This document shows positions 1 to 10,990 of a stretch of 64,000 nt of DNA, piece by piece. The DNA is from Symsagittifera roscoffensis. Its lineage: Eukaryota > Xenacoelomorpha > Acoela > Convolutidae. A program made the position numbers and the translations under genes. The stretch covers positions 18,475,275 through 18,539,274 of the forward strand of contig NC_087066.1 in the NCBI RefSeq assembly GCF_963678635.1. The letters are read 5' to 3'. The notes beneath the pieces are model-generated. The model was not told the DNA's origin. It worked only from the letters and a program-made list of their open reading frames with translations, and searched no databases. The stretch's first letter is position 1; each line of letters opens with the position of its first letter.

Positions 1-1657
1 TATGCCCTCTAATTTTATCTGTTCAAATCATTATTGTTTTCGAGATATGGCATTTTTTATGAAATAGAAACCCCTGATAAATGAGCCCAGTTTATCTTCA
101 CGGTTGCATTAAATATCGCTGTTTTAGTAAACGCTTCGGGATAATATTTTTATGTTCAACGATCTAATTGAAGCACCGTAGGTGCGAGACATGCGTGCGC
201 TAGTTCATTTGTATTGCGGACATGCTCAATTTCCCGTGATTTCAAATTTAACTTCCGGCTAATTATGCTAATTGCTACTGTAAATGGTATACTTACTTCT
301 AAACTTTTGGGGGAAGAATTATAAAATTTCGATATTTTGCCGATGTTTATGTGATCGAACAGCATTTGGCAGTACAGTTGAATGCTCAAAATCAATCTAA
401 CAAGAGGACTCTTGTTTTTAAAATGTATGAAATTAACACATAAAAAACTTTTTTCGTTTTTTCCATTTCAATAGTAACATCGTTTAATTTTTAAAATTGT
501 CCTATCGCAAGTAGTACGAAAGTCACTTCCGCCTCTATGTTTTAATTTTTGCTGCTTCAGTTGTTTTTTATTTATCTTTTGTGCTAGACATAATTGCAAG
601 GTTGTTTCGAGCGTCTACACTTCTCTATTGATATGAGAATACTATATATTTTTAAGTAATGTGTATTTTTATATATATATTCAGTATTGGCTTCTTGTAT
701 CTTAGATACGCATTTATGAGGATAAATTATAAAATTTGGGGCGGTTCCTTAATTCCTAGTTACCTTTGTTCACAAACTCTTGTACTGAGAATCCAGCGGG
801 TTAAGTTCATGCTGTACGAACGGGGATATTTTCATTCATGCACCAATTTATTTTAAGCATCAGCCTTAGTTAGCCTTTCTAAATATCCCTTAATGTTTTG
901 AAGTAGGTAATTTTCCTATGAATAATTGAATGCAGTTTTGCAATGTCATCTTTTTTTTTTCAACAGACGGTTGCTGGAGCGCAAAATCTTTAACGCGGAG
1001 CTTCAATTTTTTCAAATTGGCGCTCGAAATTCTTTTAATTGCCGACTCTTTGTTATGGTGTTGTAAAGGCACTGCCACAGGTTGTATATTTGACCTCCTA
1101 GTTTTTGTGCTCAAATCATTTCGGTTCCCGAGATGCGGCGACTTCTGATTTTTTTTTCAAAAAACATAGAAATAAAAATACTAACCGACCTTGAAATTCT
1201 CAACCCTATAGAGGGGTGCTCGCAGGGTACACTCAGAGGTTGGAAATCTGGTGTCCAAGTATTACTGATCAAATCTTTTTGTTTTTCGAGATATGGCGTT
1301 TTTGATGTTTTCTTCAACTTTTTTCAAAAAACTTAGTTATAAAAAAGCGAACGGAACTTGAACCTTGAAACCGGCGCAGGTTTTTTTTTATTTCAAAAGA
1401 TTAATATGAAATTTGAAGTTTTCAGCCTTTGTTTTTACTTTTCGAGATATGTGATTAATATAACTTTCAAAAAACTGATTAATGTTTATTGATGAATTAC
1501 TCTGGGTTAAACGATTGATAACAGCAAAGGACATGTGTACGAGTGAAAGAAAACGAATAACTAAGTTAAACAAGAATCTCATGTCACCAGTCTATTTATT
1601 ATAGCATTGAACTGTATAATTTTACTTAAATTGTTTTAATGCGCAATTTTCACGTTC

Positions 1658-1800
1658 AACGATCTGTTGGAAGCACCGTAGGTGCGAGTCACGAGCTGTT
1701 GTAGCCAATTCCATGCTAAGCGTTTACGTCAACAATCTGTTTGAAGCGCCGTAGGTGCGAGTCACGAGCTGTTGTAGCTAATTTCATGCTAAGCAGCTGT
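1658..1800. repeat. 73-bp tandem repeat, two units, with hairpin-forming core
   Basis: Unit 1 is 1658-1730 and unit 2 starts at 1731. Both carry a core of the form GCrCCGTAGGTGC followed by 'gagtcacgagctgttgtagc'. A diverged third core is at 173-185. The core can fold on itself (GCACC/GGTGC). Function is unknown. Confidence 0.7.
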
Positions 1801-2562
1801 TTGGGTTTTTCGAAAAATAAATTGTTTATAATATGTTAGTTTCTGATATTATAACAATTTTAATTTTTATCCAATCTACATCGATTCTGATTTTGTTTCA
1901 TTTTTTTCCTTTTTAAAGCTTTTTTGCTGTTCCCATGGTTATGTTTGCTAAATGCAGTTTCGCTTCTGTGTTATAAAATAGCATTAAGCAAGACGCATGA
2001 ATCTGAAAGACTTTTTTGATAAGTTATTGTTCCGATCATTTGAAGAGTAGAAAGGAACTTAGGGTTCGGATCGTTTTTTTCAGCCAATTTTGAATGCCTC
2101 TGAGAAAACGCGTAGGAAGTCAAGTTTAAAACCATACTAAAGTCGTTTTGGTCACAATTCGGATCCTAAAAAGTAAAATTCAAAAAAAAAATCGGTCAGT
2201 GTCGAGGAAAACAGGTTTAGACTAAATTAGACAAAAAGTGATGAATTAAGATCCAGATGACATCCTAATTTAATTCGGTTATATTTTCACAAGAGAAGCG
2301 TAGTGTAATAGAACGATGCAACTTTTTTTCCGACCTAAGTCGGAATTAAAAGTGATACTTTTTGTTGGCACTTATAAATCAGTGAGATGAATTAGAAATA
2401 TAATTACTCTAGCGATAAGCGTAGTGTTTTATTACGAACCTTCTTTTTTCAACATAAATCGCAGATTGAAGTGTTCATTTTTTTGGAAATTTCACTGTAG
2501 GACTGGAAATTGCATAGCATCTGTTCTCTGCTTTATCTGTGGCTAGTGTTTGTTGCATATTA

Positions 2563-2620
2563 AGCGTTCGTGGTTAGTGTGTGAGACTCATAGTCTTAAG
2601 GTCGCAAGTGCAAATCCGAA
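2563..2620 (+). repeat. tRNA-like SINE head (possible)
   Basis: The stretch has an A-box-like 'tggttagtgtg', an anticodon-arm-like 'gactcatagtc' and a weak B box ('aagtgcaaatcc') at roughly tRNA spacing. It cannot form a full cloverleaf, so a tRNA-derived SINE remnant fits better than a functional tRNA. Confidence 0.35.
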
Positions 2621-4021
2621 ACGTTGTAGAATATTTACCAATTCGAGGCGTATTTCTAATTTTTCATATTGCTTTTTATAGAGCTGTTTTTTTTTGTCGT
2701 GTTCTTGCTATTGTTTACGAAGCTTTGCCTCGTCAATCGAACCGAAAAAAGCTGTTTGTTTCATGAAACAGTACACTAATTACCTAATTACACGTGCGTA
2801 ACTTAGTATGATGCAACTTTATTCGAACCTACGGTGCAAATTAAAGTGCTACTTTTTGAATCAGTGGGATGCATTAGCAGTATATTAGCATTTGCTTTGA
2901 CATTTGATAAGTAATTAGTTTACACAGTTGATGCTTTCTTATTTCGCTTATTGAACTGAAAAAAGCAGTTTGTTTCATACAACAGTACAATAGTTTAAAA
3001 TGCCCTTTTTGCCAAATAATTCAAGATATAAATAACTTGGCAATAACTGAAGAAAAAATTTTGAAGTTTCAATTGTTTTTTTTTCTTCAAATTTTCTTTC
3101 TTTGAATGATCGTGGTGGAATCATTCTGTGATACTCGGCAGCAACCGCTAGTCTAGTTTTGTCTTGGAAGCATATTGGTTAGATCTTACTTATGATGGTT
3201 ATAGACGGTATTTGACTAACAGAGAAATAATAGTTGGAACGAATAGCAATAGTTAGGAATGGCTTCCGGTAAATCATAGTGTGTCACAAGGATCGGTCCT
3301 GTATACCTTGTTTTTAATTATGAATTGTAATGAAATGGGCGACTGCATTCGAAATTTGAAATTTTACCTTTATTTTTCCGCTTTTTTATTTAATGTAAAA
3401 GGAACACGTAGATTTCACTTATATAGCTGATTTTATCTTAGAAAGTCTTAAAATTATTTCACGCTCAAATTTGATTTTGCTCGGCTTATTAGATGATTTA
3501 TTTTCAATTTCACTGCATATCCTTTGTTAAGTGAAGGCAAACTCCGCAATCGAACAGCGAATGTGAAAAGATTACCAAAAGACTTCTTGTTTCAAATTTG
3601 GACTTCTGAACACTTCTTGTTTCAAGTTTTCTGAACACCTAGCAAAACATAAAAGTTACCGATTGATCTGGTTTTTTCTACATGAGATAACTTTACGAAA
3701 AAACGGCCAATTATTAACGGTATTTGAAATTCAGAGAGCCCCAACTTGGTCCTATATCCCTTGTCTGTTTGTTATGTAAACCCTTTTTATATTATTAGCC
3801 TAGAAATTTGTGTCAGCTGATTTAAAAGAGGATCAAAGTTATTTAAAGTTATTGTTGATAATAGAAAAAAGAATCGAAGCTGTGCAAAATTCCGAACTGT
3901 TTTGAACCATGCCATTTATTTGTAGTAGTGCAACAATCGTCAAAAACATTAGACCGTTCGTCGAACATTCGGCATTTCATTAGGACTTTCAGTATTCTTG
4001 AAAAAAGTGAAGATCTATATT

Positions 4022-4212
4022 TAATTGAAAATTTTCCCATTTTCATGGAGAAAAGTTTGCATGTTCGCAAGATCTTTAGTAAGTATTGGTCATTTCTGGG
4101 TAACAAAGTTTCCAACAGGGCTGAAAACACGCTCAGATGGGGTACTCGAGAATGCTATGCAGAACATGTTCTTTCCCAAAGCAGAGAGTCTTGGATACTT
4201 AGCGTGAACAAC
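4022..4212 (-). pseudogene. hAT-family transposase fragment (C-terminal dimerisation region)
   Basis: The reverse strand has a frame with a tyrosine-proline start, then 'SSTPSERVFSPVGNFVTQK', then a Leu/Asn-rich end. The S-x-P-SERVFS-x-G-x-x-VT pattern is the hallmark of the hAT C-terminal dimerisation domain of ZBED-like transposases. A stop directly follows the motif, and neither the BED finger nor the catalytic core is visible nearby. This is a short fossil. The overlapping plus-strand frames are shadows. Confidence 0.7.
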
Positions 4213-4260
4213 TCAATAACACGCAGGTCAAATAGGGACCGATTATTTGCGAGAGCATAG

Positions 4261-4793
4261 TTTTACCACTATTCGGTGTTATTTATTTGCACCACTACTT
4301 AATTAATAACAGTTTATGAGTTTTTTTAACACTCGATTTTGCTTAGCTGTCTAACTTAAAACTAGTATATGTCTTCATTGACTGGTTCGCATTGCAGAAA
4401 TCTCAATAAACAAGTGGTTTTAGCGAAGATTTTACCTAGATAGTATTAAATCAACCTCAGTATCAGTATAAAAGTACGAGGCAATAAACCAACTGCGTTA
4501 ATTTTCAAAATGGCAGCTCAGCGCAAATAGCGCAAAGTTTCTCATGTCTCTCTCAAGAATACTGATATCAGTTGATCAATCAGTAGAACGTAGATTCATT
4601 GAAGTTGTATACCAGCAAACACAAGAATCCAACTGTCGATGACTTTTTATTTCAGGTTAGATAAATGACAGTCTCCAAACTCGGCAGAACCAATCATCTG
4701 TTTGTCTCACTCAAACATACTCAAATTCAACGAAGATTGTAAATCTGAAGCACGAATTCTTTCGAAGAACAAATTTACTATATGAATTGTCAG
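4261..4793 (+). other. Non-coding DNA upstream of the 4870 gene; probable 5' UTR or intron
   Basis: No long frame is present. Acceptor-like sites occur near 4660 (tttatttcag) and at 4791-4793 (tgtcag). The latter opens a frame continuous with the downstream CDS, so earlier exons of that gene could lie here or further upstream. Confidence 0.35.
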
Positions 4794-4869
4794 GTTTGAG
4801 ATTTCTCAATCGACTCTATGGAGAATTGTTATACCTGATTATGCTTTTACTTGTTATAAACGGTCTATT

Positions 4870-6129
4870 ATGTATGGACCAGGTCATTTATCTAATGTGC
4901 AGCAACAAAGTCATCATCAACAGCAACATCACCAGATGGTTGCAAGTCGTGTGCCTCCGCCGACTTACCCATCGGTGTCCCAGAGCGAGTTTCCCGGGGG
5001 ACCTCCTTGTGGACCGCAACAGAACCCAGAGGTGATTTATTACAACCGACCGGGTGGTAAAGACCCGAAGGCTTTGAGTTGGGAAAAGTTTGAAGCCAAC
5101 AAGAAAGCGAGAATGGGTCATCTGAACAAAAAAATTCACCGGATGATTGTTGAGGAAAAAGCTCATCAGAAGTACGTAGTTGATAATTTGGGGCACACGA
5201 ATCAAAATAACATATTGCCACCCACTCAGCAAACGATGAGTAGAAGTTTAATCAATCCTCGTCGAATTCCAACAACCCGGGATCCTATTAGTCCCACAGG
5301 AACCCCAATGGTGCCGCTTCAAACTCCCTTCAATGGTGTTATGATTCAAAACATGCAACCTCAGTACACATATGACGGGACAATTTACCACACAGTGCCT
5401 AGAGGTGTTCAAATGATGAGTACGAATTATGGGATAGGAGAGGTGTCATTTCATCAGCAGAACCCATCGCCAGTTTCATCATGCACACCTGTCAATCAAA
5501 GTTTCTCATCAGTGTCAAACGTCTCCAATGGGAGTCCATGTTCAATGAATGCGTCTTATTCCTCCACTCCTTCCCATATGTCTCCAAGTGCCAATTCAAA
5601 CAGAAGTGACTCAGGTTCCACTCACAGCGCAGTTTCAGCCAATCATAGCATACAAAATCAAAGTGCAGTAATGATCCATGTACAATCAGGTGTTCAAGTA
5701 TGTTCACCTTTGTCAAACTCAAGTGCCAATCAATCTATAGATAGTCAACTGATGTCAGTGCAGTCCAGCTCTTGTAATGATTTATTTGGAAACAACCAAA
5801 AAATCAATTTTATTACAAGTGCTGAGGTGCCTGCAATTATGCAGAATAATATTTCTGATCGTAACTCCCCTGCTTCGGATTGCCGATACCAGGCATCGCC
5901 TTTTAGCCAATCAGTCGCCTCAAATACAGGAAACCAAGGACCAGTTCAATCTGAACCTAGTTCAATTCCTATTGGACATAATGACTCATTCGGCGATCTA
6001 GGGATACCTGCCGATTTAGACCTTAGCGGGAGCTTTGAAGAAGATCTGTTTAGACCTGATGATTCATTCGGACTCGAATTGAGCATGAACAGTTCTTCCA
6101 ACATTCAGTCGACTGATTTGTTTTCTTGA
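4870..6129 (+). CDS. Gln/Ser-rich nuclear-protein-like gene, identity unknown
   Basis: An uninterrupted 419-codon frame encodes a Gln/His-rich start (about residues 8-25), a short charged segment (about 63-105) with 'DPKALSWEKFEANKKARMG' that looks helical and basic, a long Ser/Asn/Thr-rich middle, and an acidic end with 'DLDLSGSFEEDLF'. This arrangement resembles a transcription co-factor with a C-terminal activation region; that is inference, and I recognise no family. ATG 4870 is the first ATG in frame, but the frame is open back to an acceptor-like AG at 4792-4793, and another AG ends at 4902. This could therefore be the last exon of a longer gene. An AATAAA lies near 6348. Base composition and length argue strongly for real coding. 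No paralogue is in the window. Confidence 0.6.
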   Translation: MYGPGHLSNVQQQSHHQQQHHQMVASRVPPPTYPSVSQSEFPGGPPCGPQQNPEVIYYNRPGGKDPKALSWEKFEANKKARMGHLNKKIHRMIVEEKAHQKYVVDNLGHTNQNNILPPTQQTMSRSLINPRRIPTTRDPISPTGTPMVPLQTPFNGVMIQNMQPQYTYDGTIYHTVPRGVQMMSTNYGIGEVSFHQQNPSPVSSCTPVNQSFSSVSNVSNGSPCSMNASYSSTPSHMSPSANSNRSDSGSTHSAVSANHSIQNQSAVMIHVQSGVQVCSPLSNSSANQSIDSQLMSVQSSSCNDLFGNNQKINFITSAEVPAIMQNNISDRNSPASDCRYQASPFSQSVASNTGNQGPVQSEPSSIPIGHNDSFGDLGIPADLDLSGSFEEDLFRPDDSFGLELSMNSSSNIQSTDLFS

Positions 6130-7904
6130 GACGATTTAGCAACATGAAGCCGTTTAATATTTGCAGCTTTGAGCGATTTTTTTCTTTGTACATTCCAAAT
6201 AGGCTAGTACACTCCATAAGAAAATGAATATAATATTTTTGCAGGACTATTTTTGAGAAGAGTTAGTGAGTCTGACGCATCTGAATTAACTTTAAGGCTG
6301 CTTGCTGACGCAAATAGATGTTTACTGAAAGTTTAATGTAAGCTTTCAAATAAAAACTTCATATGTGCACAATATTTTCATCAATATACATTTTTGTTGT
6401 TGAAAATTTTCAATTCCTGAATATTGTTTTTCAGATTCTATTGCATCGCCGCTTGTCCAAATTGCTAGCCTCCAAATGAACGATCTACCCCTCGTAATGA
6501 CCAATTGAGCTATCTCTACCTAAGCAAAACGGTAAAACTCAACAAAAAGACGTCAGCAAACGCAAGTGGTTTTGTTCGTACCACCCAATCAATTTACCGA
6601 CTGAAGTTTATTTTATTGCCCACGCGAGACTGCCCAATTGTTCCAAAAAAAAGAGTAATTGAAATGACAAGCAAATAATTTAGCGCTGGAGAGGATAGCC
6701 AAAAGGCAAATGAAATGCCCATTATTAGGTTAACCTTAAACACAAATACGATAAACTTAAATATCAAACAATAAAATTTCGAACAAAAAATTTCTTCGGT
6801 GAAAATCTATTTATCGAACATAAACAGTTCTATAAATAACTCACAGCTGGTTCGATTTTTGCAAAATTTACGAAGTAAGCTGTGTTAAGTACAAACGCAT
6901 CGGATTTTTTTCTCAAACTCTACTGATCTTGATCATTTAATAGTTACCCTTTACGAAAAGCATTAAACCTTTGGTTTCAGGACCATGTGAAGAAAGACTA
7001 TATCATTAGGGTTTTCATGGGTTTTCATCCCTCGCTTTTTTATCCCACGCGAATATATCCCACTCAAAAATAACCCACTAGACAGAGAAGCTCAGGGTAA
7101 AGTAGCTTACCCTAATTAGGATATCCCAACTGATATAAAAAATCAAAACCAAGATGCCGCAGTTGAACAAATTGATCAAAGCAATCCTACCTTTTGAAAA
7201 AGCGTGTGAAATCAAATTCAATTAGAAACTGAAAGTTTCAACGCACCTTCTAAATTCACGATCCTCCGAACTATTAAAGCAAAAAGTTATCACTTTCTAA
7301 ACTCACTTGGCATGATGGTTAGAGAATGTGACTCTTAGTCAAAAGATCAAACGATCGATTCACAGTTGATCAAAAATGTTAATTAAAAATTGTCCCCTAA
7401 ACTCCAAAAAACCCCTGTTCTGGGCAGAGGGTATGGAGGCGGGTGGAGGGAAAAGGCAAACACCTCCCAAAATCGGGTAATTTTACGAGGGCTCTAATTT
7501 CAAACACTGGTTGCTTTCATAATTCTAAATTCTGGTTGAAAGCTGGTTTTTTTCTTAAAACGTTTCAATCGAAGATTGGCTGCCCTGGAAAAGCGTTGTA
7601 ACGCCGTTAAGTCAGCCTTTATCTGAGTTGGTTGTTTCAGTGAAACTTTTCGTTGCGTTGTTGCACTGATTCCAAATAGCTGGTGCGAATAAATAATCAT
7701 GCTGCGGTCGACCAATTTTGTCTCCTTTATTATATGCGAGCTTGTCAATTTTCTGAAGGAGATCAGTTGGAATGTCAGCCTCATCGGCAGTTCCGCAAAT
7801 TTCGTCGATGACTAGCGGAAAAGTGAACGCAAACTTGACATCTGAATGAGGAACGAAGCTTACAGCTGGGATTATTTTAACGGATAAGACAGCTTAGCTT
7901 ATTT
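6130..7904. other. 3' flank and intergenic DNA
   Basis: The 3' end of the upstream gene (AATAAA near 6348) is followed by sequence with no coding I can support. On the minus strand near 6480-6530 there is an A-box-like 'tagctcaattgg', a possible SINE head. A minus-strand frame at 7500-7784 may be a decayed continuation of the RNase H remnant at 7905-8310, but nothing in it is diagnostic. Confidence 0.35.
7308..7372 (+). repeat. tRNA-Lys-like SINE head
   Basis: The segment has an A-box-like 'tggttagagaatg', an anticodon arm with 'gactcttagtc' (CTT-like anticodon, as in lysine tRNA) and a B-box-like 'cgatcgattcac' at roughly correct spacing. The arms do not pair well enough for a working tRNA, so a tRNA-derived SINE is the better call. 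Confidence 0.4.
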
Positions 7905-8310
7905 TCATAGAACTTTTTCAGACTTAACTTGACAGTTTGCTATGGAAGCGTTGCCATAACTGAAAAAAGCAATATTTGATTTCGTCTCAATTAGAGAGGA
8001 ATATACTTTCAAGGCAGCTTGTTGGGAGTCAATGAGAATTTTTACGGATTGGAAGTCTCCGATAAGGCTAATCAGGGCTTCAAGGAACTTCAATTTAGGG
8101 GATTCTTTTTTGTTGCTAAGCAAAACGTAAACGCAGAGGGGTATGTACTAGGTATGTACTGTGTGCACTTGATGATATTGAGATGGGCATGTAATAAACT
8201 TTTTGTCCAAAAGTCAAATTCATTGGACAATTTTGGAAACGCCATTTTGCTCAACCCCAGTGACTGGTAGATTTGTAGTGAACTCGTGTCCATCCACGAT
8301 AAAGCAATTT
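7905..8310 (-). pseudogene. RNase H-like remnant of a non-LTR retrotransposon
   Basis: The reverse strand shows, in two overlapping frames, pieces in RNase H order: 'WMDTSS' (compare the usual TDGS first Asp), 'LKFLEALISL' (the Glu helix) and 'ILIDSQQAAL' (the second Asp with the typical DSQ-AAL pattern). This order is seen in LINEs that encode RNase H (I/R1-like groups). The frames are broken and no RT domain is found beside it. The assignment rests on short motifs only. Confidence 0.4.
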
Positions 8311-8914
8311 TTTGCCTTAGTGAGATTTTGTCGTAGATAAAATTTGACATATTGGTGTTATCTGTAGCAGTGCTATGGGGGGATTTATATATCTTTTCGT
8401 TGGTTCATTATCAAATTTTTTCAATTATGACTCCATTAACAGATTGAAAAAAAAATTAATCTCTATCTGCACTATCTCTAGATGCCGTCTCAAATTAATT
8501 GAAGCAGCTGAAATTGGGTTCTTTAGTTGCGATATAGTGACATGCACCAATCCTCGGCAATTAGTATCAGAATTTAAACCTCATTATATGTGTCATTTCC
8601 TACTGATGAAATATTTTAGTTTGTTGTCGTTTTCCTTTTGCCGCTTCATTTAGTGCTCCAAACAGAATTGGTTTGTGAGGATTCATCTGAGATCAACGGT
8701 CTTTGTAATTCAACTCTAAAATTTTCAGACTTTAATCAACCGATGTGTTTTTAAGCAACATGATAATTACTTCTAGCATAAAAAAATTGTTGAAAAGAGT
8801 CAATTTTTTACACGACCTGAATATTGGGTTGCTTCTTTAAGGGATCCAAATTGTTCACGAGGTTCCACTGTAAAAAGTTCTAACTCTGAAAACGTTTGAT
8901 ATTTTTCTTACAAG
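8311..8914. other. Intergenic flank left of retroelement copy A
   Basis: AT-rich sequence without supported genes. Its last four bases (8911-8914, CAAG) are one arm of the target-site duplication of copy A. Confidence 0.5.
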
Positions 8915-9322
8915 TGGAACCTGATCTAAACTACATTTTGTTATTGGATAAATTAGATATTTTATCACTAAAATATTTAATATTAACCAATCATATTCCA
9001 TCCAACTAACAACCCACTTATTTGTAAGTGCTGAAATTACTTGTAATTTCAGCACCAGAGAGATTTGAATTTAACTTAGAAATTAGTTACCTCTCCAAGA
9101 GAACTTCAGCAGCCGCAATAAGCCAGTATACTCTAGATCTATTGAGCCTAGCAGAGACTAGTTAAACACCCTGAGACTAGTAGATATAAAAGTAAGATTA
9201 GGATCGGTATTAGACTAAGAAGTTGCACGAATCTTTCCGGCCGAAAATAAGATAGCGTGACTAGCAGACGGTGTACCCTATCCGAAATTATTCTATGAGT
9301 TATACACCTAACAAATAACTCA
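8915..9322 (+). repeat. 5' LTR of copy A
   Basis: 408 bp, starting TGGAACCTG and ending AACTCA. It matches the 3' LTR at 26980-27389, the solo LTR at 44732-45141 and the partial LTR at 45897-46033. A TATA-like box (TATAAAAG) starts at 9185, about two thirds of the way in, so the U3/R boundary probably lies 25-35 bp further on. A perfect short inverted repeat ('ctgaaattac...gtaatttcag') lies at about 9031-9052. Confidence 0.95.
9185..9192 (+). promoter_or_regulatory. LTR TATA-like box
   Basis: TATAAAAG lies in the 5' LTR of copy A; the matching sites read TATAAGAG in the 3' LTR and in the solo LTR. It is the only strong TATA-type signal in the LTR and is placed where a U3 promoter is expected. 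The start site itself is not determined. Confidence 0.5.
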
Positions 9323-9324
9323 TC

Positions 9325-9346
9325 TGGTGCGACCATAAGTCTCGAA
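9325..9346 (+). promoter_or_regulatory. Primer binding site of copy A
   Basis: Two bases after the LTR, TGGTGCGACCATAAGTC begins. Its reverse complement ends in CCA and, read further, contains TTCGAGA, a canonical tRNA T-loop, preceded in the primer binding site by the T-stem strand. The complementarity therefore appears to span the acceptor, T-stem and T-loop (about 22 nt), although one base seems missing between T-stem and CCA. The tRNA was not identified. Copy B has the same sequence at 46036. Confidence 0.75.
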
Positions 9347-9419
9347 TAAAGACCTTAAAAAACAAAATAGCTTAGAATTAACCAAAAATAGATTAGAAAA
9401 TAGACAAAACATTTTCAAA

Positions 9420-9654
9420 ATGTCACACGACAATAACTTAATTGAAATGTCTCTACGACTCAATAGATCAGAGCCGCTATTCCGCACAATACGAGAACTA
9501 CTTGGTATTGGAAAAAAAACCTCGGACAAGAGGCGACATACGTCTACATAGAAACTTACCATTTAGTTTCATGGTCGTACGGCAAAAGCCAACACAAACT
9601 TTTATATTTAGAATCTTACTAGCAATGAATTTAGATTTTCATTTGCAAACATAA
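9420..9654 (+). pseudogene. ORF1 of copy A, frameshifted
   Basis: This corresponds to the intact 77-codon ORF1 of copy B (46121-46354), including the same C-terminal end 'FRILLAMNLDFHLQT'. One extra A in the run of eight near 9511 shifts the frame, so the ATG at 9420 reads into an early stop, and the C-terminal part is open only in a second frame. No known family. Confidence 0.7.
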
Positions 9655-10577
9655 AATCCTTGAAGGAAATCTTCAATGATTATTTCAGACGCTAGATAAA
9701 ATTACTATTGTACAATAACGATTGATAAAAAGATCTCAAATCGTTCCCCCAATTCTGCAGTAATATATAAAACATATTTGAAAAAATATTTATTGAAAAC
9801 AAAAATATAAATTAGTAGCATGACAATAAATTGTTAGTATATATTAATCATCCTGTTGTTCCAGCTTCATCACCTAAACATAACAGCAATCATAAATCAA
9901 CTAATATCATCAAAAACTAAAATCTTTTACCAAATAAATTTAAATTATTTTAAACTTAATTTTATTTAATCTTAAACCAGATCATCAAGGCTTTCCTTGG
10001 ATCTAAATCAATTTTCTATCTTATAAATTTTAAATTCTGATCATCAAGGCTTATCCTTGGATCAAAAAGAACAATTTTGTTCTCCCCCACCCACTCATCA
10101 AGTGTCTAACGACCTCAAACGTTGATCCACTACCCAACCTTTTCAAAAGACCCAGGACTAATAGAAATTTTTTAATCACGCTAACCATTCAAATTAGGCT
10201 AAACAATGAAGAACTTCGGTTATTCATCCTTCACTTGAACCCTCCTCTTACCTGACCCAGGATAAATCTTAAGCTTAGTAAGTTTAAAATAGTATCTAAC
10301 GAACTACTTGCGTTCTAATTATACCTGAACCTTGTGGATCGATTTACTTTTCTCCAACCCTTGAACACAATCACTACCCCTAAGTAAGATTAAGAAAGTT
10401 AACACCTTACCTTAGACTAGCCACGAGAAAGTAAAAATAATTCTTCGGAATCGAGATACTTTTCTCTCCAACCCTGAACAAAAAGACCCAGGTTAAGCTA
10501 ACAAAAAATCGTAAGGACTAACAGTCTAGGAAAATCAAAATCACTAATAACTTCTTGCATCCCTCATCCTAAACCTT
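9655..10577 (+). other. 5' leader of copy A, structured, non-coding
   Basis: About 0.9 kb without a long ORF, but well conserved with copy B (46355-47287). It contains two near-identical hairpins at 9980-10003 and 10039-10063 (arms GATC..CAAGG / CCTTGGATC), a further inverted repeat around 'gaagaacttcgg...ccttca' near 10206, and repeated 'ccaaccctgaaca' and 'gacccagg' motifs. Packaging, dimerisation or internal translation roles are possible but unproven. Confidence 0.6.
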
Positions 10578-10990
10578 ATGTCATTGAAAAATTTAGGAAA
10601 TAAACAAACAATCGTATTACACAATTGCGAAATAGACAACCAAAAATATGATCTTGTAATAACCCCGCATACACAAACAGTTGGATACATTCGAACAAAA
10701 CGACAAACAATAAAAAGAAAAATTATAAGTAAACAAAGACAGATAACACGAAAAAGATTTTCAAAAAATAGAAATGCATTCTCCGAATCAGAAGTCAGTA
10801 GTCTAGACGCACTATACATGATCAGTTATATTTTTCCGATTCAGAAACAACTTCAAACTCATCAAAAGGAAGAAAAAGAAGAATAAAAAAGATATATAAA
10901 CAAAAACCAGTACATCTATACAATTGGAATCAACAAATTAGACATATTGATAATTATATATTAACAGTGATCAAACGAAATAATGAGCAT
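10578..10990 (+). pseudogene. ORF2 of copy A, frameshifted basic protein
   Basis: The first about 75 codons match ORF2 of copy B: 'MSLKNLGNKQTIVLHNCEID', then a Lys/Arg-rich stretch ('TKRQTIKRKIISKQRQITRK'). A deletion relative to B near 10817 shifts the frame. The following sequence stays open in another frame and runs into the gag start. The basic character suggests nucleic-acid binding; no family is recognised. Confidence 0.6.

Larger units (their letters stand above)
1..4021. other. Repeat-rich intergenic DNA, no gene seen
   Basis: No convincing coding sequence; the open frames are short and look random. Degenerate repeats are visible. A motif of the type 'cgagatatggc' followed by a T-rich tract and 'caaaaaac' recurs near 45, 1125, 1290 and 1440. 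A 13-bp palindrome-like motif recurs at 173, 1673 and 1746. Another dispersed family, with 'aacctaagtcg...aaagtgctactttt' and 'gaaaaaagcagtttgtttcat', recurs around 2330, 2740, 2830 and 2950, and again near 30110 and 36310. Confidence 0.5.

Noticed and set aside
6479-6530. Possible minus-strand tRNA gene (A-box-like tagctcaattgg)
   Set aside because: No B box and no cloverleaf can be drawn; kept only as a possible SINE head.
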